Source: Candidatus Kerfeldbacteria bacterium (GTDB lineage Bacteria; Patescibacteriota; Patescibacteriia; Veblenbacterales; UBA10138). Taken from it: a DNA stretch of 17,137 bases. The stretch lies in NCBI GenBank assembly GCA_016217875.1, contig JACRFN010000029.1, forward strand, positions 1-17,137, in the 5' to 3' direction. How positions within the stretch are numbered: the stretch's first letter is position 1; each line of letters starts with the position of its first letter. Below the pieces are notes generated by a model. It was not told where the DNA came from. It did not search any database and worked only from the letters and a program-made list of their open reading frames with translations. Positions 1 through 6,426 of the stretch are shown piece by piece. The position numbers were made by a program, and so were the translations under genes.

Positions 1-57
1 AAAGAAAACATATTCAAAAGATTCCTCGATATCTATTTTGGTTACGTTTCCGACTAA
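1..57 (+). CDS. C-terminal end of an upstream gene (partial)
   Basis: Frame 1 is open from the first base and ends at TAA (55-57). The 18 visible residues read KENIFKRFLDIYFGYVSD. The aromatic and basic mix looks like a genuine protein tail, and the other two forward frames read less naturally. The family cannot be assigned from so short a piece. The next gene starts 276 nt later, after a repeat, so this tail probably belongs to a different transcription unit. It is AT-rich compared with the genes that follow. Confidence 0.4.
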   Translation, partial: KENIFKRFLDIYFGYVSD

Positions 58-102
58 TTACCATAAATTTTTTAAATGTCAAACCAAATCTAAATAAATT
101 CA

Positions 103-330
103 CAATTTACAAATTCCAAGCCCCAAGTTCCAATAAAGCTCAAAATTCCAATTTTTGAAATTAGTTTAGTTGTCTTGTCTGCTGGTCACACCCCGCCATA
201 GGCGAGGTTCCCCGATGTTCATCGGGGGACCGTGGGCAGGCAGGCCGCCCACAGGGATTTGGAACTTGGAATTTTATTGGAGTTTGGGATTTGAGTATTG
301 GGGTTTGATTAGAAATTAGTCATTGGGATT
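103..330. repeat. AT-rich dyad repeat with nested GC-rich hairpins
   Basis: This gene-free stretch contains an inverted repeat: ccaagttcc (123-131) against ggaacttgg (261-269), and ccaataaa (130-137) against ttttattgg (272-280). Between the AT-rich arms sits a GC-rich insert of consecutive small hairpins: cgcc/ggcg around 193-204, ccccgatg/catcgggg around 210-227, and gtgggc/gcccac around 231-251. The right flank carries ttagaaattagt and cattgggatttat and runs straight into the start codon at 334. A second, related dyad lies at 11470-11635. Such elements are common between CPR operons, from general knowledge. No clear promoter was seen for the operon that follows. Confidence 0.75.
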
Positions 331-333
331 TAT

Positions 334-1251
334 ATGTTTAAGGTTTTAATAACTGGTGGCGCTGGATTTATTGGTTCTCATTTGGCCGAAGCAGCCTTGA
401 GAGCCGGTTTAAGCGTAGTCGTGATAGATGATTTGTCGTACGGCCGCCGCGCTTACGTGCCTCAAGCGGCTACTTTTCATAAACTCGACGTCCGTTCGCC
501 TCAACTGTCTATATTGGTACGCAAATTAAAGCCGGATTATATTTGCCATCTGGCGGCCCAACGCAGTGTGGTGCAGGGCTCGTTGCATCCGGCTCAGGAC
601 GCGGCGGTTAATATAGTGGGCAGTCTTAATTTAATTGAGGCGGCCCGTACTCTGGACTTGAAAAAGTTTTTGTTCGTTTCCACGGCGGCGCTTTACGGCG
701 CGGCCAGGGAGTTGCCCACTGGCGAGGAGGCCGAACAGCGGCCCTCTTCACCTTATGCTTTGGCCAAGCAGACAGTGGAACGCTATTTGAATTATTACGC
801 CCAGGGTGAGGGTCTGCCGGTGGTGGTGGTGCGGCCGTCTAATGTTTATGGGCCGCGTCAGGATGCCAGCAGTGAAGGCGGGGTAGTGGCTCAGTTTGCC
901 CGGGCTGCTTTGCATAATGAGGTGCTGTTGATTGAGGGCCGCGGCGAGCAGACGCGGGATTTTATTTACGTGACCGACGTGGCCTCGGGCCTGCTGGCGG
1001 CTCTGCAGAGCGGCTTCGGCGTATACAATTTGAGCAGCGGGCAGGAAGTTTCGATTCGCGAGTTGGTAGTGCGCTTGGGCGAAGTTTTGGGCTCGGTGCC
1101 CAAAGTTAATTACGCGCCGGCCCGGGCCGGTGATATCGGGCGCAGCTGTCTGGCCTCGCGGCGAGCAGAACGGGAACTAGGCTTCGAGCCGCAAGTGCCG
1201 CTGTTGGAGGGTTTGCGGCTGCAGCTTAAGTGGTTAAGTGAACAAAAGTAA
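334..1251 (+). CDS. NAD-dependent epimerase/dehydratase (extended SDR, UDP-sugar epimerase-like)
   Basis: 305 aa, a normal length for UDP-glucose 4-epimerase-like extended short-chain dehydrogenases. The N-terminal Rossmann motif GGAGFIGS (8-15) binds NAD, and DD at 32-33 follows the second strand. The catalytic set is visible as STAALYG (116-122) and the YxxxK pair Y141/K145. RPSNVYGP (168-174) and RDFIYVTDVA (208-217) are typical of this family. It should interconvert or dehydrate a nucleotide-activated sugar in the cytoplasm. The exact substrate (UDP-Glc/Gal, GlcNAc or a dTDP-sugar) cannot be read from the sequence. It is first in a seven-gene glycan operon, and its stop overlaps the next start by one base (TAATG). 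No Shine-Dalgarno site is visible. The start is fixed by the need to keep the first beta strand of the Rossmann fold. Confidence 0.9.
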   Translation: MFKVLITGGAGFIGSHLAEAALRAGLSVVVIDDLSYGRRAYVPQAATFHKLDVRSPQLSILVRKLKPDYICHLAAQRSVVQGSLHPAQDAAVNIVGSLNLIEAARTLDLKKFLFVSTAALYGAARELPTGEEAEQRPSSPYALAKQTVERYLNYYAQGEGLPVVVVRPSNVYGPRQDASSEGGVVAQFARAALHNEVLLIEGRGEQTRDFIYVTDVASGLLAALQSGFGVYNLSSGQEVSIRELVVRLGEVLGSVPKVNYAPARAGDIGRSCLASRRAERELGFEPQVPLLEGLRLQLKWLSEQK

Positions 1252-1925
1252 TGAAAGTTTTCATAATTATACCAGCTTATCAAGAGTCATCCTCAGTCGG
1301 AGCGGTCGTAGCTGGGGTGCGGTCGTATGCTGAAAGTGTGGTCGTGGTAGATGACGGTTCAACTGACGGCACGGGCGAAGCTGCCCGGGCAGCTGGCGCG
1401 CTAGTGCTGCGGCATATGGTTAACCGGGGCTACGGCGCCGCCCTCACCACCGGTACGGCTTATGCTTTGGCCCAAGGGGCTGAAGCCGTGGTGCACTTTG
1501 ACGCCGACGGCCAGTTTGAGCCTCGTGATATTCCACCCCTTGTTAGTGCCTTGTCGGTGGGACGTCCGTCAGCTGCCTTGGGTTCGCGGTTTTTAGGCCG
1601 TGCTGTTAATCTGCCCTGGTTGCGCCGTTTAACTTTGAAATTAGCCGTCATTTTCACCTGGGCCGTGTCCGGGGTCCGTTTGAGCGATGCGCACAACGGT
1701 TTGCGGGCTTTTACCCGCGAGGCTTTGGCGCTGATGCATTGGCGGCAGGACAGAATGGCTTTTAGCTCAGAGGTTATAGACGAGTTAGTCAGGGCTAAGA
1801 TTCCCTGGACCGAGGTGCCGGTGACCGTGCGCTATACGGCTTACAGCCAGCAGGGCTCTAAGCAGGGCAAGTTGCCGGCGCTTAAAATCGTCAAGGATTT
1901 ATTTTTTGGCCGTTTAGTTAAATAA
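1251..1925 (+). CDS. Glycosyltransferase family 2, DPM1-like
   Basis: 224 aa GT-A fold. The nucleotide-sugar binding motif VVDDGSTDGT (32-41) follows the first strand IIIPAYQE (5-12). NRGYGAAL (58-65) and DADGQ (84-88) match dolichyl-phosphate mannose synthase-like GT2 enzymes, with the DAD metal site at 84-86. There is no C-terminal membrane anchor, so it is the short soluble type, often paired with a separate small membrane protein. Here that partner is probably the DUF2304-type gene directly downstream. Likely role: transfer of a sugar from UDP/GDP-sugar to polyprenyl phosphate at the inner face of the membrane, supplying GT-C enzymes. The start overlaps the stop of the epimerase gene, so the two are translationally coupled. 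Donor and acceptor are inferred. Confidence 0.88.
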   Translation: MKVFIIIPAYQESSSVGAVVAGVRSYAESVVVVDDGSTDGTGEAARAAGALVLRHMVNRGYGAALTTGTAYALAQGAEAVVHFDADGQFEPRDIPPLVSALSVGRPSAALGSRFLGRAVNLPWLRRLTLKLAVIFTWAVSGVRLSDAHNGLRAFTREALALMHWRQDRMAFSSEVIDELVRAKIPWTEVPVTVRYTAYSQQGSKQGKLPALKIVKDLFFGRLVK

Positions 1926-1954
1926 ATTAATTTTGACATTTGGTTTTTAATATT

Positions 1955-2326
1955 ATGTCTCTGATTCAATTCATAATTTTAGCCGCCGTGGCCATAATTT
2001 GGTGGCGTTTGTATGCCAGGCTGCGCAGCGGGGAGCTTACTTGGCTTGAATTCGTGGAGTGGTTCGCCCTGTGGCTGGGAGTGGCCGTGATCGTGCTGGT
2101 GCCTGAGGTAGCCTCTTATTTGGCGGCCTGGGTGGGCGTGGGGCGCGGCAGCGACTTGGTTGTCTACTTAGCCCTGTTGTTGGTTTTTTACTTGCTTTTT
2201 AAAATTTTTATCAGGCAGGAAAAGTTGGCCCGCCAGCTCACTTCAGTGGTGCGCGGACTGGCGCTTAAAGAAGCAAGCCCGCCGCCCGCCCCAAGCCGCG
2301 GCTCTAAGCCAGAGGTTAGGCCTTAA
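1955..2326 (+). CDS. DUF2304-type small membrane protein
   Basis: 123 aa from the ATG at 1955. An in-frame TTG at 1940 would add five residues but is less likely. There are three predicted membrane segments: about 3-20, 36-58 and 66-90. The segment GRGSDLVVYLALLLVFYLL matches the conserved third-helix pattern I know from DUF2304 proteins. The tail is basic and proline-rich (KEASPPPAPSRGSKPEVRP) and likely cytoplasmic. DUF2304 genes very often follow DPM1-like GT2 genes, as here, and are thought to anchor or assist the transferase; that function is inferred from neighbourhood. The next gene starts 4 nt after the stop. Confidence 0.8.
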   Translation: MSLIQFIILAAVAIIWWRLYARLRSGELTWLEFVEWFALWLGVAVIVLVPEVASYLAAWVGVGRGSDLVVYLALLLVFYLLFKIFIRQEKLARQLTSVVRGLALKEASPPPAPSRGSKPEVRP

Positions 2327-2330
2327 TTTT

Positions 2331-2792
2331 ATGTTTGACTGGTCAGCTTGGCGCGTTAAACTCGGCCCCTGGGTGCCGCTGGCGCTACGCCTCACTCTGG
2401 GCTTTGTATTTTTGTGGTCGGGCTTGAGTAAATTCGGCTTGGACGACAACGCCATCGGCGTTTGCACCAACCGGACTGAGGCTATAAATCTCGTGTCTTT
2501 TTACGCCTGGCTGCCATTTGACCCAGAGCTTTTTGTCACCGTGCAGTCGGTCGGTGAAATAATCTTGGGGCTCGCCCTGATGGTGGGCTGGGGAGTGGAG
2601 GTGGCAGCCGCCCTAGCGAGCCTGCTATTGCTGTCTTTTTTTGCCTGGCTTGATTTTTCCCTAGTCTGGAAAAACATGGCCCTGCTCGGGGCTTCACTGT
2701 CGCTCTTAGGCTTGCCGCCTGACTCGTGGAGACTTGACCGTAAATTTCACCGGGAGCCCCCGGCCATACCTCCCGCTCCAGCAAGTATTTAG
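2331..2792 (+). CDS. DoxX-like family membrane protein
   Basis: 153 aa with four predicted membrane segments: about 15-34, 64-83, 87-104 and 110-125. RLTLGFVFLWSGLSKFG (20-36) is the hallmark first-helix motif of DoxX/MauE-like proteins, and VGEIILGLALMVGW (about 73-86) is the typical second-helix motif. Known relatives are linked to quinone redox or thiol chemistry, or have unknown roles. Its position inside a glycosyltransferase operon is therefore odd and does not define a function. It starts 4 nt after the DUF2304-type gene and ends 11 nt before the next GT2, so it is surely co-transcribed. The last 20 residues are proline-rich and poorly conserved in appearance. The family call is reasonable, the role unknown. 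Confidence 0.75.
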   Translation: MFDWSAWRVKLGPWVPLALRLTLGFVFLWSGLSKFGLDDNAIGVCTNRTEAINLVSFYAWLPFDPELFVTVQSVGEIILGLALMVGWGVEVAAALASLLLLSFFAWLDFSLVWKNMALLGASLSLLGLPPDSWRLDRKFHREPPAIPPAPASI

Positions 2793-2803
2793 GCTGGTAG
2801 TCT

Positions 2804-3853
2804 ATGCGAGTTGGTGTTGTCATAGTGGCTTACAACGGGCGGCGCTGGCTTAAGAGTGCGCTTGATTCGTGCGCTAAATACGCATCTGGCCTGCCTGTTT
2901 ATGTAGTGGATAACGCCTCGTCCGACGGCTCGGCAGATTTAGTAGCCTCACAGTTTCCCCAAGTCAAACTTTTGCGCCAGACGGAGAATTTGGGGTTTAC
3001 AGGCGGTAATAACATCGGCCTGCGGGCGGCTGTGGCCGCTTCCGCAGAAGCGGTTTTACTTTTGAATCAAGATGCCGAGTTACAAGAACAAACGATTGCT
3101 TTGTTGGTTAATTACTTGGAGCAGCACCCCCAAGTGGCAGCGGTGCAGCCGGCCATTTTTTTACCGGACGGACGTGTGAATACTCTAGGAAACTGTTGGC
3201 ATTATTTGGGGTTTGGTTACGGCGGCGGTCATGGTTTGGATATAAAAGAAGCCTCGGCCCGGTTGCCGTGGCTGAATGGACGCCAGGAGATACCTTATGT
3301 TTCCGGAGCCGCGGTGTTGGTGCGGACAGCAGCTTTGCAGCAGGTGGGATTTTTTGACTCGGAATTATTCTTGTATCACGAGGACTTGGAACTTTCGCTG
3401 CGTCTGCGTTTGGCTGGTTGGGGCTTGGCCCTGGAGCCGGCGGCTCGGGCCATACACCATTATGAATTCTCGCGTAGCTTGTCCAAGTTTTATTATATGG
3501 AACGCAATCGCTGGTTGGTTTGGTTGTGGTATTGGAAATGGCCGACTCTGGTTATTTTAGGCAGCCTGATGCTGCTGGCCGAGTTGCCGCTATTGTTGGT
3601 AGCTGGCGGTAGCGGCTGGTTTAAGGTTAAGTTCAGGGTTTATAAATACTTTGGGCGGGCTTCCACTTTGCGTTCCATCATCAATCATCGTCAGCGGCTT
3701 AAGGCCTTGCGCGTGGTGAGTGATCGCCAGCTGCTCAGTCTAGCCAGTGCCAAGGTAAGTTTTCAAGAAGTTGATTCTTGGCTGACGCGTCGGATTTTCA
3801 ATCCTTTGGCGGCAGCCGTCTGGTGGCTGATTTATCCTTTAATACGCTGGTAG
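2804..3853 (+). CDS. Glycosyltransferase family 2, rhamnosyltransferase-like
   Basis: 349 aa. The catalytic GT-A domain occupies about 1-235: VVIVAYNGRRWL (5-16), VVDNASSDGS (34-43), NLGFTGGNNIG (62-72) and LLNQDAEL (86-93), where QDAE replaces the classical DxD. SGAAVLVR is followed by VGFFDSELFLYHEDLELSLRLRLAGW split over the acceptor site, the usual ED motif of WbbL-like rhamnosyltransferases. The C-terminal part has a membrane-associated segment (about 245-270) and a final hydrophobic stretch (about 328-346). It probably adds a deoxyhexose or hexose to a lipid-linked glycan on the cytoplasmic face. It is in the operon, 11 nt after the DoxX-like gene. The sequence around its start closely resembles that at the next gene's start (see findings). 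Confidence 0.87.
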   Translation: MRVGVVIVAYNGRRWLKSALDSCAKYASGLPVYVVDNASSDGSADLVASQFPQVKLLRQTENLGFTGGNNIGLRAAVAASAEAVLLLNQDAELQEQTIALLVNYLEQHPQVAAVQPAIFLPDGRVNTLGNCWHYLGFGYGGGHGLDIKEASARLPWLNGRQEIPYVSGAAVLVRTAALQQVGFFDSELFLYHEDLELSLRLRLAGWGLALEPAARAIHHYEFSRSLSKFYYMERNRWLVWLWYWKWPTLVILGSLMLLAELPLLLVAGGSGWFKVKFRVYKYFGRASTLRSIINHRQRLKALRVVSDRQLLSLASAKVSFQEVDSWLTRRIFNPLAAAVWWLIYPLIRW

Positions 3854-3857
3854 TCGT

Positions 3858-4979
3858 ATGCGAGTAGCCCAACTTACTTGCGTTTATCCGCCTTACGGCG
3901 GTGGTATTGGCACCGTGGCTTATCATTTTGCTCGCGTGGCGTCTGAGGAACACGAGGTCACTGTTTTTACGCCCCGCTATAATCGTGGTCTGACCTTTAC
4001 CAAGTTTGAGGGAGTTAAAGTCGAACCTTTGCGTCCGTGGTTTAAGTGGGGCAACGGAGCCTTCCTGCCGCAGCTCGCCTGGCGTTTGAGAGAATTTGAT
4101 GTGGTGCATTTGCATTATCCTTTTTTCGGCGCGCAAGAATTCCTGCCCTGGCTCGGGCGCCGAGCCAAGCTGGTCGTAACCTATCATATGACACCACAAG
4201 CACCGGGTATAAAAGGTTTAGTCTTTCATGCTTTAACAAGTATCATAGGCGGCAAGCTGGCCAGACGCGCCAGTCTGCTTACTTGCTCTACGCGTGACTA
4301 TCTGGCCACCGTGGCCCGGCTCCTTTGGGGCGAGCCTGACAAGTGGCGGGTGTTGCCCTATGGCGTAGAAGAAAAATTTACGGCCGCCCCGGCCCCCCTA
4401 AATCTGGCCGCCGAGCTTAAACTCAAGCCATCCGTGCCGGTGTTGTTGTTTGTGGGCACGCTTGACCAGGCCCATGCTTTTAAGGGTTTGGAAGTTTTGC
4501 TTCAAGCCCTGGTTAATTTAAAAAATCAGCCTTGGCAGTTGGTCGTGGTAGGCGGGGGCAGTTGGCGTCAGCGGTTCATCGCCCAGGCCCAAAGCTTAGG
4601 CTTGGGCGAGAGGGTAAAGTTCACTGGTTTTGTGCCAGACCAGATTTTGCCCGATTACTACCGCTTAGGCAATATTTTTGTTTTGCCTTCTACCAGTCAG
4701 GCGGAAACTTTTGGTTTGGCGGCCCTACAGGCTATGGCCTCAGGTTTGCCGGTAGTAGCCTCGCGTCTGCCTGGCCTGCGCGAGGTAGTGCGCGAGGGAG
4801 AAACGGGTTTACTGGCGCAGCCGGGGCAGGCCCGAAGTTTGTCAGCCGCGCTTGATACCTTGTTGCAACACCCCTCCAGGGCGCGGGTCTTGGGGGCGCG
4901 TGCTCAGGAAATAGTAGAGCAGCAATATCGCTGGGAGATTATCGGCGAACGCCTGTTAACTTTATACCGTCAGCTATGA
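3858..4979 (+). CDS. Glycosyltransferase family 4
   Basis: 373 aa GT-B fold enzyme. The N-terminal domain opens with YPPYGGGIGTVAYHFA (about 11-26), the Gly-rich acceptor loop of GT4 enzymes. The C-terminal donor domain starts near VLLFVGTLDQAHAFKGLEVL and contains PSTSQAETFGLAALQAMASG, the EX7E signature (E of AETFG and E-equivalent region before the GLPVVAS strand), then GLREVVREGETGLL. It should be a retaining transferase using a nucleotide sugar in the cytoplasm, peripheral to the membrane. It begins 4 nt after the GT2 stop, and its stop overlaps the next start (ATGA), so the two GT4 genes are coupled. Sugar specificity is unknown. Confidence 0.88.
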   Translation: MRVAQLTCVYPPYGGGIGTVAYHFARVASEEHEVTVFTPRYNRGLTFTKFEGVKVEPLRPWFKWGNGAFLPQLAWRLREFDVVHLHYPFFGAQEFLPWLGRRAKLVVTYHMTPQAPGIKGLVFHALTSIIGGKLARRASLLTCSTRDYLATVARLLWGEPDKWRVLPYGVEEKFTAAPAPLNLAAELKLKPSVPVLLFVGTLDQAHAFKGLEVLLQALVNLKNQPWQLVVVGGGSWRQRFIAQAQSLGLGERVKFTGFVPDQILPDYYRLGNIFVLPSTSQAETFGLAALQAMASGLPVVASRLPGLREVVREGETGLLAQPGQARSLSAALDTLLQHPSRARVLGARAQEIVEQQYRWEIIGERLLTLYRQL

Positions 4980-6160
4980 AGATAGCCGTTCTGACAAATT
5001 TATATCCGCCCTTCGTACGCGGCGGAGCTGAATATCTGGCCCACCAGTTGGCGCTGGAGTTAGTGCGGCAAGAGCACGAAGTGGTGGTGGTGACCACTGT
5101 GCCGTTTGGCAGTTTAAGGCGTCTTAAGCCGGAGTTACGGCAGGAAGGCGGCGTACGCGTATATCGGTTTTGGCCGCTTAATCTTTATCATTATCTCACC
5201 GGCCCCCGGGTACCAAAAGCCGTACGTTTCCTCTGGCAGCTCATTAATCTGGTTAACTGGCCAGTAGCTTGGCTGCTCGGTCGCGAGTTGGCGCGCGAGC
5301 AGCCGGACCTGGTCATAAGTTACAATTTAATGGGTTTGTCTTTTCTGTTGCCGCGGATGATGAAAAAACTGGGATTCCGACAGGTACACACGTTGCATGA
5401 CGTGCAGCTGCTGCATCCCTCAGGACTTTTTATGTGGAGGAGCAAGCAGCTTTCTCTGCCCATGCGTTTTTATCAAACTCTGACGCGCTGGCTGTTTGCG
5501 CCGGTGGGTGCGGTGGTTTCGCCTTCAGCCTGGCTTTTGGCCGAACATCAAAGCCGCGGGTTTTTCCCGCACAGCCGCTGTCTGGTTGTGCCCAATCCGG
5601 TGCCGGCGAGCCAAGGCAAATCGACTGTTAAAAACTCTCGGCCGCCCCTGCAATTGGTTTACGTGGGGCAAGTAGCTGAGCACAAGGGCGTGGTCTGGCT
5701 TATAAACGCCATTAAAAAATCAGCCCGGTCGGATTTTGTACTACAAATAATAGCCTTGGGACTGGAACCTGATTTATCTCAAGTGGCTGAGGCCGCAGGC
5801 CAAGATCCTCGCTTGGTTATTATCTCCGGCTTAACTCAGGCGGAAATAGATACGCACCTAGCCCAAGGACATCTTGTTATCGTGCCGTCGCTGTGTTATG
5901 AAAATTCACCCACGACCATTGGCAAAGCCTTGCTGGCCGGCACGCCGGTACTGGCCGCGAATCTGGGGGGGATTCCCGAGCTAGTTAAAGAGGGTGCCAC
6001 CGGCTGGTTGTTTGAGCCTGGTAATGAGAAAGATTTCTTGGACAAGCTTGACTGGTGCCTAGATCACCCGGCCGAACTGTTGCGTGTTGGCCTTAACGCC
6101 AGCCGCGTTGGCCAAGACCGCACGCTGGAGCGCTACGTGCGGGAAATAATCAAGCTTTAG
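4976..6160 (+). CDS. Glycosyltransferase family 4 (last gene of the glycan operon)
   Basis: 394 aa GT-B fold. The N-terminal acceptor loop reads LYPPFVRGGAEYLAHQLA (about 9-26). The middle region RQVHTLHDVQLLHPSG is a pattern often seen in GT4 enzymes of CPR and archaea. The donor domain has VYVGQVAEHKGVVWLINAI and PSLCYENSPTTIGKALLAGT, where ENSPTTIGKAL stands in for the EX7E motif, then GGIPELVKEGATGWLFEPG. It probably adds another sugar of the same glycan as its neighbour. It starts four bases inside the preceding gene (ATGA), indicating translational coupling. It ends the + strand operon, with a palindromic repeat and a convergent gene following. The donor sugar is unknown. Confidence 0.87.
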   Translation: MKIAVLTNLYPPFVRGGAEYLAHQLALELVRQEHEVVVVTTVPFGSLRRLKPELRQEGGVRVYRFWPLNLYHYLTGPRVPKAVRFLWQLINLVNWPVAWLLGRELAREQPDLVISYNLMGLSFLLPRMMKKLGFRQVHTLHDVQLLHPSGLFMWRSKQLSLPMRFYQTLTRWLFAPVGAVVSPSAWLLAEHQSRGFFPHSRCLVVPNPVPASQGKSTVKNSRPPLQLVYVGQVAEHKGVVWLINAIKKSARSDFVLQIIALGLEPDLSQVAEAAGQDPRLVIISGLTQAEIDTHLAQGHLVIVPSLCYENSPTTIGKALLAGTPVLAANLGGIPELVKEGATGWLFEPGNEKDFLDKLDWCLDHPAELLRVGLNASRVGQDRTLERYVREIIKL

Positions 6161-6224
6161 CTTACCCTTGAAGTGGATTAATTTAGCAGGTTAATTGATA
6201 GTGGTGATAGTAGAATAGTGGAGT

Positions 6225-6402
6225 GGTGCCTGTCCCGCTCAGCGGGAATAGTGGGACTATTTATATCCGGTCCCACACATTATCTAATAAGATTATTGAT
6301 GGTTTGCGGGATGCCGCCTTGGCGGTCACCGGACATAAATAGTCCCACACGCTTAAATCTACTGGATTTACTTTTTATTTGTATACCTTTTACAGCCGGC
6401 CG
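6225..6402. repeat. Palindromic repeat, copy 1 (expanded)
   Basis: Left arm gtgggactatttatatccgg (6251-6270) and right arm ccggacataaatagtcccac (6329-6348) are inverted with one mismatch. The 58-nt interior begins tcccacacattatc, which resembles the sequence after the right arm (tcccacacgcttaaatc), suggesting a rearranged or nested copy. It also carries a small hairpin, gccgccttggcgg (6313-6325). Before the left arm is another mini-hairpin, cccgctcagcggg (6234-6246). The 3' flank acacgcttaaatctac and the following tttactttttatt match the copy at 8592-8720. It lies between convergent genes ending at 6160 and 6427. No gene was seen here. Confidence 0.85.
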
Positions 6403-6426
6403 TAAGAGGATAATTTTTGGCGTCTC

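Noticed and set aside
111..280. CRISPR array
   Set aside because: The AT-rich ccaa/ttgg units are inverted and irregular, with no equal-length repeats and spacers, and no cas gene is present.
1940..1954. TTG start for the DUF2304-type gene
   Set aside because: The ATG at 1955 begins right before the first hydrophobic helix, as usual for the family; the five extra residues add nothing recognisable.
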